This document shows, one piece after another, positions 23,975-33,439 of a stretch of 64,000 bases of DNA. The notes under the pieces were generated by a model. It worked only from the letters and a program-made list of their open reading frames with translations. It was not told the DNA's origin and ran no database searches. Origin of the DNA: a bacterium (lineage in GTDB: Bacteria > Bdellovibrionota > UBA1018); assembly GCA_019751945.1 (NCBI GenBank), contig JAIEMT010000008.1, forward strand, positions 1 to 64,000, in the 5' to 3' direction. A program made the translations under genes and the position numbers. Numbering within the stretch: the stretch's first letter is position 1; every line of letters starts with the position of its first letter.

Positions 23975-25968
23975 TATCCCTTTCGTCGGAGCTCGATCTC
24001 GGCGAGCTCTTGACCAGAATAAACCGTATCTTCAGCCTTCACACCCCATTTTATAATTCGGGCGTCCAAAGGCAAGGAATGAGGCACTAATACCCCGAGA
24101 GATTCGATCACCACCACTGTTTCGTGGGCGGGAGTCCAAGAATCTTCACGAAACAAAATGGCATGAACCCGGCCCGTTGCCAGGGAGCGAATGGACTTCA
24201 CGCCGGTCTTCGACTCAGAAGCAGGACGATCTGGAACAAATCGCACCTTCTGGAACCATTGGCCAATGCGCACCTGCCAGAAGTTTTGAGTCCCAGCAGC
24301 ACCATTGGGAGTCATGGGATACGCACAAACGCGGTAGCGCGCATGAGCGTCCTTCATTTCGGGGAACTCTTGTTCAAACACACCCGTCAATACATCGGAC
24401 TCCACCTTGGGAGGCTCTACCCACTTCAACGCCTGGTCCGTTCGTTTGACTAAGCGCGTTCCCACCAACCAGTTTCCATTTTGAAACGAAGGACCAAAGG
24501 CGTCGCAAACGGCAGCAAAACTCTGGGTCAGTTCTTCGGGCGGATAGACGTCTAAGAAAAACTCCTCTTCCAAGAAGTTTGCATGAAAAAATCCGGCCTC
24601 AACCCACGGGTGGTTCAAAAGGTCACGGACTTGGCGTTCATTGGTTTGAAGGGAGCCAGAGATCCAAATGTCTTTTAATACTTTTCGCGCAGCCTGCATG
24701 GCTTGAAGACGATTCTCGGCCGTCACCACAATCTGACCTAAATTCAAAGTCTGCGACGGCTCGGGATTATTTCGACTCACAGCCCACGAAAGGTGAGCTT
24801 GCGCGCCCGAGTCATCCAAATCTTCTCCGGACCACCGAGTCTTTTCCGAAATTTCGTGAATGCGGCCGACTTGCGGAAGCTCCAAAAGCGGGTCTACAGA
24901 GTAGAGGCGAGCGAGCAAGCCCACCTTTTTCTTTGAACGCGATTTCTTTCCAACCAACCGCGCATACTCCGCTTCAGGGGGAGTTTCAGTGCTCATCGTG
25001 GCCCACTGCCAAGCGATGGCATCAGTCCCTGCTACCTCTTCCCAGAGGCGAAACCCTTCGTTCAAACGCGGGCTGCCCCCAATCAAATAGGCGCGGCTCC
25101 CATCAACTAAGAACTCGAAGCTGCCCACTCCAACAAAACCGGTATCGCGCGCCAGTTGCTCCGTCCACGCCCGAATGCTGGAAAGTGTTTCGACGTCCAA
25201 GTTCGATTCCGATTCTGGCAATTGGCAAAGCTCGAGAATTTTTCGGGAGTGAGTCTGCAATGAAATATCGGAAACGGGAAAGAACTCGGTCTTCCCGCTT
25301 CTGAATCGCGCGAAGGGCACACGGACCGATCGAGCCCCCGCCACATATTTTTCTACAAAGATCATAGAAGAACCGAGGTTGATGGCCAGCTGCTCTAACC
25401 AAAGTGGCAACTTCTGAGTCAGTTCTTCCACATGATGAACCACCAAAATGTCGTAACCACTGCCCGAACGAACCGACTTCAGAACTACGGGACCCGTGTG
25501 GAGGGTTTTCTGAAGCAGCTCTTCTACTTCTCGAATGCTGTGAACGGGCTCAAAGCTCAACGCCAAATGAGGAATGCTGAGTTTCTCACCCCGATCGAGT
25601 AAGGCCAGGCGGTTGTCGAAAAGGCTCAGAACACGAGCGGGAGGTGAAATAGGGTTGATCCCCATCAACTCTGCCAGCATCACCATTTCATGGCGATCGG
25701 CCCAATTGGTAGTCCCGGGATGTAGCCAGGGGGTGAACCCTTCGCAGCCTAAAAGAAACTCTTGGAAGATGCGTTTCAGGACCAACAAGGCGTTCGAATC
25801 CGCACCTGAGGGGAGGATTCCTCCTGAACTCACAATTCGATGCCTGAGAACGCTTTGGACTCCCTGCTTCTCTAAAGACTGCGCAATCCAATCAGATTCG
25901 CCGGGAGACCCTAAAACCAGGACTTTCGGGGGCTTACTGCTGTTCGTTTCCGCTAAATGCGGTTGCAT
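23974..25968 (-). CDS. biotin-carboxylase-like ATP-grasp protein lacking key catalytic residues
   Basis: The 664-residue protein follows the layout of acyl-CoA carboxylase alpha chains. A pre-ATP-grasp domain (KVLVLGSPGESDWIAQ) comes first, then an ATP-grasp domain with GPVVLKSVRSGSGYDILVV and FVEKYVAGARSVRVPF, and GFVGVGSFEFLVDG. A C-terminal biotinyl/lipoyl-like fold closes it (SLATGRVHAIL to GQELAEIEL). The metal-ligand motif that normally reads E-x-N-x-R is LIGGSPRLNEG, and the biotin attachment site (EAMKM) is replaced by ESLGV with no lysine. It may have become a regulatory or ligand-binding protein. It diverges from the Rsm22 gene. Confidence 0.72.
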   Translation of the reverse strand: MQPHLAETNSSKPPKVLVLGSPGESDWIAQSLEKQGVQSVLRHRIVSSGGILPSGADSNALLVLKRIFQEFLLGCEGFTPWLHPGTTNWADRHEMVMLAELMGINPISPPARVLSLFDNRLALLDRGEKLSIPHLALSFEPVHSIREVEELLQKTLHTGPVVLKSVRSGSGYDILVVHHVEELTQKLPLWLEQLAINLGSSMIFVEKYVAGARSVRVPFARFRSGKTEFFPVSDISLQTHSRKILELCQLPESESNLDVETLSSIRAWTEQLARDTGFVGVGSFEFLVDGSRAYLIGGSPRLNEGFRLWEEVAGTDAIAWQWATMSTETPPEAEYARLVGKKSRSKKKVGLLARLYSVDPLLELPQVGRIHEISEKTRWSGEDLDDSGAQAHLSWAVSRNNPEPSQTLNLGQIVVTAENRLQAMQAARKVLKDIWISGSLQTNERQVRDLLNHPWVEAGFFHANFLEEEFFLDVYPPEELTQSFAAVCDAFGPSFQNGNWLVGTRLVKRTDQALKWVEPPKVESDVLTGVFEQEFPEMKDAHARYRVCAYPMTPNGAAGTQNFWQVRIGQWFQKVRFVPDRPASESKTGVKSIRSLATGRVHAILFREDSWTPAHETVVVIESLGVLVPHSLPLDARIIKWGVKAEDTVYSGQELAEIELRRKG

Positions 25969-26020
25969 ACTTCTAAAAGACCTATCTCAGACTCAGAAAA
26001 AAGGCTAAATAATTTAGTCT

Positions 26021-27319
26021 ATGCGCGTTACAGAGAAACTCTCCACCGCTTTCTGTAAGGATTTCAACTCCTCGTTCGAGGACGTGGTGGCCCAGTTTCT
26101 AGTGAAATCTCGACTTTTACCGGACGAAGAGTCCCTCACCTCGACTCGGTTTCTGTCCCGATCGGTACTTCCTCACGTGCTGAGGTTATCCGAATTATTC
26201 AATCGTCTCGATATAAAAGAGGTGGAAGCAGCTCCAAAGGGCCCGCAGGGGCTCGACGAGTACTGGGCTAAGGGGTCGAACCCCGCGAATCTACGCCTAG
26301 CCTACTTCCTCTATTTCATGCCCAGCAACCTGTTTCGCGTGGCAGCCATTTGGAACGAGCTCTTGCGCCTCGGGTACCGCTGGAAAACTTCCGGCTCCTT
26401 ACGGGCCATCGACTTTGGCTCGGGCCCAGCCACCGGAATGGCGGGCATTGCAGCCGGAGAAGCTTTCTCCACCGAGCGATCCGGCATGCCGGTCACCGGT
26501 AACTGGGCGCTCATTGAGCAAGACCCCGCTATGCTGAAGCTTGGAACGAAATGGGTTTCTGACTTTCAAAGCGAGTTCTTAGATTCCGAGTACGCCCTTC
26601 AATGGGAAACCCGTCCGTTTCATCGCAAGATTGCATTCGACCAACCCACTTTGCTGCCGCCAAAATCTCCGAAGTTCCATCTTTGGGTGATGAGCTACTT
26701 TCTCAACGAAGTATCGATCTCTCCGAAGCAACTTGCCACGATTCTCCTAGAAACCTGGAAAAGACATTTGGAAGAAGACGGTATCGTCATTTTAGTGGAA
26801 CCTGCTTTGAAAGAACAATCTCGCCGCCTCCTAGAAATTCGCAAAGAGATCTTGGAGCAGCTCTCGGATGATCCTTGGTTGAAAGTACTCCTCCCCTGCT
26901 TGGGTCATCAGGCTTGCGGAGCTTTAGCGAAACCAGAAGACTGGTGCCATGAAGACGTGAGCTGGTGGCGCCCGAGCTATTTTAAAATCATCGACCAGAT
27001 GGCCGAACTCGATCGGAAGAGTTTGCCCTTTAGTTATTTGGTTCTTTACCGCGGAAAATCGTCGATTGAAGATGTGCTCCCGAAACTAAAAAATAGTTCG
27101 CCGGATCGTCGCAGACTGGTGAGCCCTGCACACTTCGAAAAGAAGAACTGGGAATTCTACGTCTGCGGACAAGATGGAAAATTCAAAGCACGCTACCGCG
27201 CCACTTCCAAAGATGAAGAAAAAACGGCGCCTGCAAACCGAGGAGATATTCTTTCGAATCCCCACTCAGAAAAAGAAGACCATTATTTACGAATTAATAA
27301 AGTGGATACGATCGGGTGA
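26021..27319 (+). CDS. Rsm22/METTL17-type small-subunit methyltransferase-like protein
   Basis: The 432-residue product has a SAM-binding motif, AIDFGSGPATGMAGIAA, preceded by FMPSNLFRVAAIWNEL. It also has the family-specific cysteine segment PCLGHQACGAL and DWCHEDVSWWRPS, then PFSYLVLYRG. Rsm22 proteins associate with the small ribosomal subunit; the eukaryotic mitochondrial relatives bind an iron-sulfur cluster through such cysteines. Bacterial members are little studied. The 3' end overlaps the convergent gene by 37 nt. Confidence 0.82.
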   Translation: MRVTEKLSTAFCKDFNSSFEDVVAQFLVKSRLLPDEESLTSTRFLSRSVLPHVLRLSELFNRLDIKEVEAAPKGPQGLDEYWAKGSNPANLRLAYFLYFMPSNLFRVAAIWNELLRLGYRWKTSGSLRAIDFGSGPATGMAGIAAGEAFSTERSGMPVTGNWALIEQDPAMLKLGTKWVSDFQSEFLDSEYALQWETRPFHRKIAFDQPTLLPPKSPKFHLWVMSYFLNEVSISPKQLATILLETWKRHLEEDGIVILVEPALKEQSRRLLEIRKEILEQLSDDPWLKVLLPCLGHQACGALAKPEDWCHEDVSWWRPSYFKIIDQMAELDRKSLPFSYLVLYRGKSSIEDVLPKLKNSSPDRRRLVSPAHFEKKNWEFYVCGQDGKFKARYRATSKDEEKTAPANRGDILSNPHSEKEDHYLRINKVDTIG

Positions 27320-28035
27320 TCACTCGGGTGAAGGGACCCCTTCACCACGTGCTGTTCTTTCAGATCAAAAGAACTCTTCAGATAGTGCCAGCTTTCTTCC
27401 CACTCCCAATCGCCCTGATTCACCACAATAAAACCCGACTGAGGTTTCAACAAATCCGCGGCATGATGGAAGAGATCGCGCGGACGAAAGAGTTCCTTCG
27501 GCAATCCCCAACTCTTGTGGGTTGAAGAACACACCAGCGGAAAAAACCAAAATAAGAGATCTACGGGCTGATGGAATTTTTTAAAGTCGAGCGCCTGGTA
27601 TTCAAATCGAAGATCCACGGACGTCTGCTGATCGGCAAAGTAGGAACCCGTTTCAAAATAAGAACATCCCCGGCGATCTAAACGATAGGCATCGACTTCC
27701 ACACCAATCAGCTTGCGAGGATTCTTCGCAGCCTTAAATGACTTCTTCAACCAAGCAGCGAGCCCAGGCAGGTACCGCCAATTTTTCACACCGACTTCCA
27801 CGGCGTGAGAAAAATCCGGAATTGGAGTTTGAAAACGATCGAGTAAATCTAAATGCCCGAGCGACTCCCGCAGCGTGAGTTCCGAATGCTGTTCGTGAAG
27901 CGGGTATTTCTTGAGAAGCTGGCGCCCCCGGTCGGTGGTGGGTTCCCACTGAGGGGCGGCTGTTTCCACACCCTCTTTATGAGTTCGACCGCGCCACTGT
28001 AGTTTCTGACGAATGTAAAATCCTGTACTACGCAT
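27283..28035 (-). CDS. methyltransferase-like protein of unknown function
   Basis: This 250-residue protein has features of a Rossmann-fold methyltransferase: a strand ending AVEVGVKNWRYLPGLAAWL in place of motif I, an acidic end of strand 2 (LIGVEVDAYRLD), PVDLLFWFFPLV as strand 4 and SGFIVVNQGDWEWE as strand 5. The glycine motif is poor, so activity is doubtful. It is the last gene of the cytochrome c maturation operon (3 nt after ccsA) and convergent with the Rsm22 gene. Confidence 0.5.
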   Translation of the reverse strand: MRSTGFYIRQKLQWRGRTHKEGVETAAPQWEPTTDRGRQLLKKYPLHEQHSELTLRESLGHLDLLDRFQTPIPDFSHAVEVGVKNWRYLPGLAAWLKKSFKAAKNPRKLIGVEVDAYRLDRRGCSYFETGSYFADQQTSVDLRFEYQALDFKKFHQPVDLLFWFFPLVCSSTHKSWGLPKELFRPRDLFHHAADLLKPQSGFIVVNQGDWEWEESWHYLKSSFDLKEQHVVKGSLHPSDHPIVSTLLIRK

Positions 28036-28038
28036 ACG

Positions 28039-29772
28039 TCACGCCTTGGCTTTTTTGAGAATTCCTTGAATGCCGCCGTAGCGATAATAGGCCGAAATCA
28101 AAACGTACGCAATCTGGAGCGAAACAAAGAACGCCACCCAGCCCCGTCCCCCCGAAGAGAAGCCGTAGGAGTGCTTTCCCTTAGGTAGAACAAAGTTCAC
28201 ACCGTACCAAGACATCAGTACGCCCAGGAAACTGAGCACTGACCACATGGCAAAACCAAATTGCTTAAACCAACCCGCATAGCGCGCATGTAAAACGGCG
28301 AGATAAAATAACAACGCAATCAGCGCCCACACTTCCTTAGGATCCCAACCCCAGAAACGACCCCAAGATTCATCGGCCCAAATTCCACCCAAAATAGTCC
28401 CGGCGGCTAAGAGCACGACACCAAACTGCATGGCCCGATACGTCAGCTGATTGAGCGCCGTCACTCGCGCGGTCAGATCGGAAGAGGAACCCATGCCGGT
28501 ATCTTTCTTCAGATATTGAAAGAGCGACACGTTTCCTAAACCCATGGTGAGCGCAAACGCTGCATAACCCAAAGTGATGGTGAGAACGTGCACCGTCAAC
28601 CAGTAGTTACTTTTCAAAACAGGAACAAGCGGATTAATCGAGGGATCCATAATCGCTGGTGCTGAATCAGCAGCGATCAAAGCCAGCGTCGCCACCGAAC
28701 AAGCCACCGCTGGCAGAATCGGCTGACGTTTCTCTTTCTTATCCATGAAGAAAAGAATGAGACCAAAGATCATCACGCCCAAGCTCACCCAAATCACGGA
28801 CTCATACATATTGCTCACCGGCGGACGACCAGCCACATAGCAGCGAAGTGCAAAACCGTAGACGTGAACCAAAACACCCACGAACGTGAATAGGTATGCG
28901 CCGCCCTTAATCCATCCGGCCATCTTTTTTAGAGCGCCCTTGTTTTCTGTAGCGCCCGTCACCATCAACAGCCAGAGCAGAGCAGCCGTCAGATAAAAGA
29001 TCCAAGAGATCATGAACGGGTGCATGCGATTATAACTGTCTTCGAGTTTCAGTTCCGTCGAGTGGTCGGGAATCCATTTCACGTAGGCCTGCTGAACGGC
29101 TTCGCGAGCGAGCTGAGCCGAAGACTCAAACTGCGCTTGGTCACCCGAGCGGTAAGCCAAGAGCATTTTTGCGAAGTGACTGCGAATCTCCGCATTTTCC
29201 TTATCCCCGCTGGAGAGCGACATCCAAGGTTCCGGCGGCTTCACGGGAATCACCGGCCAAGCGTCTCCGGAAACGATGGTACGAAACAGACCGACTCGTT
29301 CCATCACCCGCTTCAACTCTTGATCGCGCGGAGGAAGTTTGTTGGCCGGCACTTTCGACATGTCTTGAACGGTTTGTACGTATTGAGAAAGGTAAGATTT
29401 GTGAAGCAGTTCTCCAGGCGAGAAGCGGGAGCGGGTAGCGTCCAGGCCCAGTTGTTTTCGAACATCTTCACGGTTCACTTGAATGAATTCTTTTTCAGTC
29501 CAAACTCGCGGATGGCCAATAAGCGAGAAAACAAATTCGGTCGCGCTCCACCCTTGAAAGGATCGGGAGCCGGTCATGAATAAAACCATTTCCCGGGTGT
29601 ACGTATCGAGCGGCTTAATCCGCCCATTGCTTTGAACAGGAATCAAACGGGCGTTAGAAAAGTTCCAACCCTTTCGCATTTCTCCTGCCGCTTTTTCGGC
29701 GGGTTCATCCGCAAAAACTACAGACTGAAAGAGAATGGCAGCGACCGTACAAACACTCAGAAGTTTCTTCAT
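28039..29772 (-). CDS. ccsA: cytochrome c maturation protein CcsA/ResC with long N-terminal domain
   Basis: CcsA and ResB form the system II haem lyase that attaches haem to apocytochromes c outside the inner membrane. The 577-residue product has a signal-like N-terminus, about 230 residues of periplasmic region, then roughly eight transmembrane helices. The WWD-type haem motif is WADESWGRFWGWDPKEVWAL at about 465-484, with flanking histidines (TVHVLTI, AVLHARY). Its start overlaps the resB stop by ATGA. The long soluble N-terminal region is found in some Bacteroidetes- and delta-type CcsA proteins. Confidence 0.9.
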   Translation of the reverse strand: MKKLLSVCTVAAILFQSVVFADEPAEKAAGEMRKGWNFSNARLIPVQSNGRIKPLDTYTREMVLFMTGSRSFQGWSATEFVFSLIGHPRVWTEKEFIQVNREDVRKQLGLDATRSRFSPGELLHKSYLSQYVQTVQDMSKVPANKLPPRDQELKRVMERVGLFRTIVSGDAWPVIPVKPPEPWMSLSSGDKENAEIRSHFAKMLLAYRSGDQAQFESSAQLAREAVQQAYVKWIPDHSTELKLEDSYNRMHPFMISWIFYLTAALLWLLMVTGATENKGALKKMAGWIKGGAYLFTFVGVLVHVYGFALRCYVAGRPPVSNMYESVIWVSLGVMIFGLILFFMDKKEKRQPILPAVACSVATLALIAADSAPAIMDPSINPLVPVLKSNYWLTVHVLTITLGYAAFALTMGLGNVSLFQYLKKDTGMGSSSDLTARVTALNQLTYRAMQFGVVLLAAGTILGGIWADESWGRFWGWDPKEVWALIALLFYLAVLHARYAGWFKQFGFAMWSVLSFLGVLMSWYGVNFVLPKGKHSYGFSSGGRGWVAFFVSLQIAYVLISAYYRYGGIQGILKKAKA

Positions 29773-31217
29773 GCAGCCCCCTTTGTTTGGGACATCGTTT
29801 TTCGGTTCCTAAAATATTTTACAGCAAAAAGCCAAATCACGCCCAGGACGAGAAAAAGCGATCCATAGTACTTAGCCCACCGGCCCGGATCCCGATTCAC
29901 AGAAAAAATGGAAGTAATCGGCCGAGGTTGGGCGTCTTCGTAACTCGACTGATAAAAAGTAACTCCGCCATAATCGAGAGGTTCGTTCATGCTGATGGTG
30001 ACCGGAGCCTGAGAAGTTTTTTGAGAGGAATCAATGACCTGAACTTGCGACGAATATTCCGAAGGATCATTGGTTCCGTGGTACCGCTGAATTTCAAATC
30101 GATTCAGTTTCAAGCTGAACGGTAGCATGACTCGACGGGGCTGGTAAGCCACCGAAATTTCTTTCCCATTTTTATTGAGAACAGCGCGATCCCCCATTCC
30201 CAACCAGACTTCAGCATCCGGGCCACCGCCACCTGCAGTCACGTAAATCGCAGAGGGTGGCGCTTGTTCGTCACTCAAAGAAGAGGGCTCGTATCGGGTA
30301 TCGTTCGTAGCGACGGGAATGAACTCATTGATCGTAATGCTCACGTTGCCACGCCAGCCGGGATCAATCACCTGGCCATTCATTTTTCCTGCAGCGAATT
30401 TTCCGGTCTTCACTTCATTCGAAGAGCTGTGGGCTGAGTAAGACAAACTCCCATCCGTGCCCAGAGAAAAAATCATCGTGGGCTGACCAGGAACCACTGG
30501 TGGAGGTTTGCGATCCTTGGTCTGCAGGTGCGGGACCCAAAGGGCTAAGCGCGACGGACCCGCTTGAAGCGCACTCCAACTCGGATGCCCCGCCCAGAGC
30601 CAATACTCTTGCGTGATCTGCATGGGCCCACCTTTAATGGTGAGCTTCAGCGCAGGAAAGCCGGTGGCGTCTTTTGATCCCGTTGGCTTCGCAGCCAAAA
30701 ATGAAACCTTCGGTTCGGCGTGAGTAATAAATTTCTGAACCACGAGGTCGTATTCCGAAATCTGCATGGGCTTAAAGTCTACACCGACGGGGACCCACCG
30801 AACGGGATACGTTTTGACCTGAGATTGATCTGAAACAATGAGGAGCGGAGATTGAATCTCTACCACTCCGGTGCTCTCCCCTTCGGTGACTCTCATCATT
30901 CCGTCGATCCCATGACGAGCGGTAATCCAAGAACCCACCAGCAAGACTAAAATTCCTAAGTGAGCCAGAAGGAAAGGTCCGTGGCTCCATTTCCAAGGCA
31001 AACGACTGAGCGCCACTACCAAAATATTCATGGCGAGGAGGAAGAGAACTCCGTAGAACCAACCCGCTTGATAAACGTAGTACTGTGCGGTCTGTGTGTC
31101 GTGAATGGATTCAATGATGGTTGCTGCTGCAAGCGAAACAGCGAGCACTAAAATGACCGAAATGGCCAATTTCAGCGAACAGAGAAATTTGTAAATCCCG
31201 TTCAGGATTCGAATCAT
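29769..31217 (-). CDS. resB: ResB/Ccs1 cytochrome c biogenesis protein
   Basis: The 482-residue protein has the ResB start (KLAISVILVLAVSLAAATIIES), two more N-terminal helices, a large periplasmic beta-rich domain and a last helix at 445-465. ResB channels and presents apocytochrome and haem with CcsA. It is tightly coupled to both neighbours by ATGA overlaps. With ccsA immediately downstream the pair forms a complete system II haem lyase. Confidence 0.88.
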   Translation of the reverse strand: MIRILNGIYKFLCSLKLAISVILVLAVSLAAATIIESIHDTQTAQYYVYQAGWFYGVLFLLAMNILVVALSRLPWKWSHGPFLLAHLGILVLLVGSWITARHGIDGMMRVTEGESTGVVEIQSPLLIVSDQSQVKTYPVRWVPVGVDFKPMQISEYDLVVQKFITHAEPKVSFLAAKPTGSKDATGFPALKLTIKGGPMQITQEYWLWAGHPSWSALQAGPSRLALWVPHLQTKDRKPPPVVPGQPTMIFSLGTDGSLSYSAHSSSNEVKTGKFAAGKMNGQVIDPGWRGNVSITINEFIPVATNDTRYEPSSLSDEQAPPSAIYVTAGGGGPDAEVWLGMGDRAVLNKNGKEISVAYQPRRVMLPFSLKLNRFEIQRYHGTNDPSEYSSQVQVIDSSQKTSQAPVTISMNEPLDYGGVTFYQSSYEDAQPRPITSIFSVNRDPGRWAKYYGSLFLVLGVIWLFAVKYFRNRKTMSQTKGAA

Positions 31218-31756
31218 AGTTTAGCCATGGAGGGCAGCTTCAGCGCGATGGACTTTCCAATATCGTCCGGAGTGTCCCCCGATTGAGCCAAAGGAATACC
31301 CGCTAAAGCGAGAACTTGTTTTTGAACCTGTCTTTCCCGAGCCAAGAGGTCTGTGGGCAGAGTTTTTAAGTTCTTCTTTTCGTCAAAAATACGATCGTAG
31401 CTGCCTCGGAAAAATCCTGCGTTTCGCCCGATAGCCACCTTCGCGGTTCGTCGCAACTTCTTGGAATAAAATAGTCCTTGGCGTTGACGAGGACCCGTGA
31501 AATCCAAAAGTAGATCCACGCGGCTCGGAGCTTTTTCACCAACGGCTACACCGAGTGTGGTTCTCACAAAAACTTGGGAGTCTGGATAAGCTAAGAGAAT
31601 TTTTTGTTTCAGCGCAGGAACATCGAAAACCATTCCGCGCGACGAAAGCACGACTAGAACTGTCTTAATCCCCTGAATGCGATTCTTTCGAACATGTTCT
31701 TCTTCATCGAGCTTCTGTAAGAAAGCCTCAGTCTCACGATCTTGCATATTGACCAT
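31214..31756 (-). CDS. hypothetical protein upstream of resB
   Basis: The roughly 180-residue soluble protein has no signal peptide. It shows TVLVVLSSRGMVFDVPALKQKI and ARVDLLLDFTG-like strands (SRVDLLLDF), a basic middle (RRTAKVAIGRNAGFFRG) and a helical end, suggesting an alpha/beta fold. I recognise no family. An upstream TTG at 31765 is in frame; I prefer the ATG at 31756, though neither has a clear Shine-Dalgarno. The ATGA overlap with resB links it to cytochrome c maturation by position only. Confidence 0.55.
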   Translation of the reverse strand: MVNMQDRETEAFLQKLDEEEHVRKNRIQGIKTVLVVLSSRGMVFDVPALKQKILLAYPDSQVFVRTTLGVAVGEKAPSRVDLLLDFTGPRQRQGLFYSKKLRRTAKVAIGRNAGFFRGSYDRIFDEKKNLKTLPTDLLARERQVQKQVLALAGIPLAQSGDTPDDIGKSIALKLPSMAKL

Positions 31757-31785
31757 AGTAGCCAAAATCTAGAACAACTACAGGC

Positions 31786-32955
31786 TCAATACAACTCGAA
31801 CTTAAAAAGACGGCACTCGATGGGACCGTTGAAGAGAACAATGCGCTTGCTCGCCTTCAGCCCAATTTTCTTAGACAGCTCGGGGCTGCCCGTGAAGACA
31901 TAGCCTTCCCAACCCTTGAACTTTTGTTTCAGGGTGTCGCCAATCTTCGTATAGAGCTCCCCAAGGGCTTCTTCCTCGCCCATACGCTCTCCGTAAGGAG
32001 GGTTCACAATAAAAATTCCGCGCGGCTGAGCCGTCGGGCTCGAAATAGAGAGGGGCTGTGTCAAGTTTAGTTCGCGCTTTTCCAAATGGACGATGCCCCG
32101 CATCCCAGCGCGTTCCACATTTTGAATTCCGCCGTGAATGGCCCGAAAATCTTCGTCGAAACCCGCAATCGGGGGAAGGGGCTTCTTCATTCGTTGTTCG
32201 CGAATGCTTTGGGCCTCCGCTTTCAATCTTTCCCAAGCAGGAGCATCATGTTGCAACCAACCCAAGAAACCAAAATAATCGCGATTCAAACCTGGAGCAG
32301 TTTGTGTCGCCATCAAACCTGCTTCGATGGGAAGCGTGGCCGAACCACACATGGGGTCGATGAGCCCTCCACCTTGTTCCGCAATTTTTGGCCAACCCGC
32401 GTGCAAGAGAATCGCAGCAGCCAACGATTCGCGAAGCGGCGCGCCCGTATCTTGCTGACGATAGCCGCGACGATGCAATCCATCTCCCGAAAGATCGATG
32501 CTCAGAATGGCGTGATTTTCTTTCAGATAAATATTGAGGCGCAAATCGGGGCGAGCCAAATCCACGGAAGGACGACTGCCGGCAATACTTTGAAACTGAT
32601 CGACAACGGCGTCTTTTGTTTTTTGCGCTCCGAACTGAGTGTGGGTGATGGCGGATCGAATGGATGTGAAATCCACCGCAAGCGTTTGATCCGGTCGCAT
32701 GTGTTGCGACCAGCGAATCTGTCTCACTCCGCCGTACAGCTTTTCAGGAGTCGGTGCGCCGAATTCTGAAATCGGCATGAGCACACGGCTCGCCACGCGC
32801 GACCAGAGACAAACCTTGTAAGCGGTTTCGAGAGTTCCTTGAAAAGCGACTCCCCCTACCGAAGATTGAATGTCCTGAGCTCCGAGAGCTTGGATCTCTT
32901 CGAGAAGAAGCGGCTCCATTCCCTTGGCAGCCGTCGCAAAAAATTTTCGAATCAT
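31786..32955 (-). CDS. rlmL: THUMP-domain 23S rRNA (guanine-N2)-methyltransferase
   Basis: The 389-residue enzyme starts FFATAAKGMEPLLLEEIQALG, has a THUMP RNA-binding domain and then a RlmL-type methyltransferase: LIDPMCGSATLPIEAGLMA (motif I) and IVNPPYGERMGEE (the catalytic N-P-P-Y). RlmL modifies G2445 of 23S rRNA in E. coli. Here the RlmK half is absent, as in most bacteria outside the gammaproteobacteria, and a separate rlmI-like gene is nearby. Confidence 0.9.
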   Translation of the reverse strand: MIRKFFATAAKGMEPLLLEEIQALGAQDIQSSVGGVAFQGTLETAYKVCLWSRVASRVLMPISEFGAPTPEKLYGGVRQIRWSQHMRPDQTLAVDFTSIRSAITHTQFGAQKTKDAVVDQFQSIAGSRPSVDLARPDLRLNIYLKENHAILSIDLSGDGLHRRGYRQQDTGAPLRESLAAAILLHAGWPKIAEQGGGLIDPMCGSATLPIEAGLMATQTAPGLNRDYFGFLGWLQHDAPAWERLKAEAQSIREQRMKKPLPPIAGFDEDFRAIHGGIQNVERAGMRGIVHLEKRELNLTQPLSISSPTAQPRGIFIVNPPYGERMGEEEALGELYTKIGDTLKQKFKGWEGYVFTGSPELSKKIGLKASKRIVLFNGPIECRLFKFELY

Positions 32956-32966
32956 TTCATCTTTCG

Positions 32967-33431
32967 TTACTGAATTTCTTTCAGATCTGCCAACACGGCA
33001 TCGATGTGCCCGGGGATTTTCACCTTCGGGTAAATTTTTGCAACCTTGCCTGACGAGTCGATCAGAAAAGTGGTGCGCTCAATGCCCATGTACTTCCGGC
33101 CGTACATCGACTTCTGTTTCCAAACTCCGTAGGCTTCGCAGATTTTTCCCTCTTCGTCCGAAAGAAGCGGGAAGTTGAGATTATATTTCTTTTTAAACTT
33201 CTCGTGCTTTTCAACGGAGTCCTTACTCACACCTAAGACTGCGGTCTTGAGACGTTTGAACTGGGCAATAGAATCGCGAAAGTCGCAGGCTTCCTTCGTG
33301 CAACCAGTGGTGTCGTCTTTCGGATAAAAGTAAAGAACCAAGGGCTGTCCTTTGTAATCCTTCAAGGAAACTTTTTTTCCACCATCTGCTTCAGCGCTAA
33401 ACGCTGGAGCGCGACCGCCTTCTTTCAACAT
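32967..33431 (-). CDS. bcp: thiol peroxidase of the Bcp/peroxiredoxin Q type
   Basis: Bcp reduces organic and hydrogen peroxides using thioredoxin. The start at 33431 has AGGAGA upstream and gives MLKEGGRAPAF; the product is 154 residues. The active site is YPKDDTTGCTKEACDFRD with peroxidatic C44 and likely resolving C49. An in-frame extension of 63 residues upstream reads through the end of the rlmI gene and is not credible. It lies 8 nt after rlmI. Confidence 0.94.
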   Translation of the reverse strand: MLKEGGRAPAFSAEADGGKKVSLKDYKGQPLVLYFYPKDDTTGCTKEACDFRDSIAQFKRLKTAVLGVSKDSVEKHEKFKKKYNLNFPLLSDEEGKICEAYGVWKQKSMYGRKYMGIERTTFLIDSSGKVAKIYPKVKIPGHIDAVLADLKEIQ

Positions 33432-33439
33432 AGCTTCTC

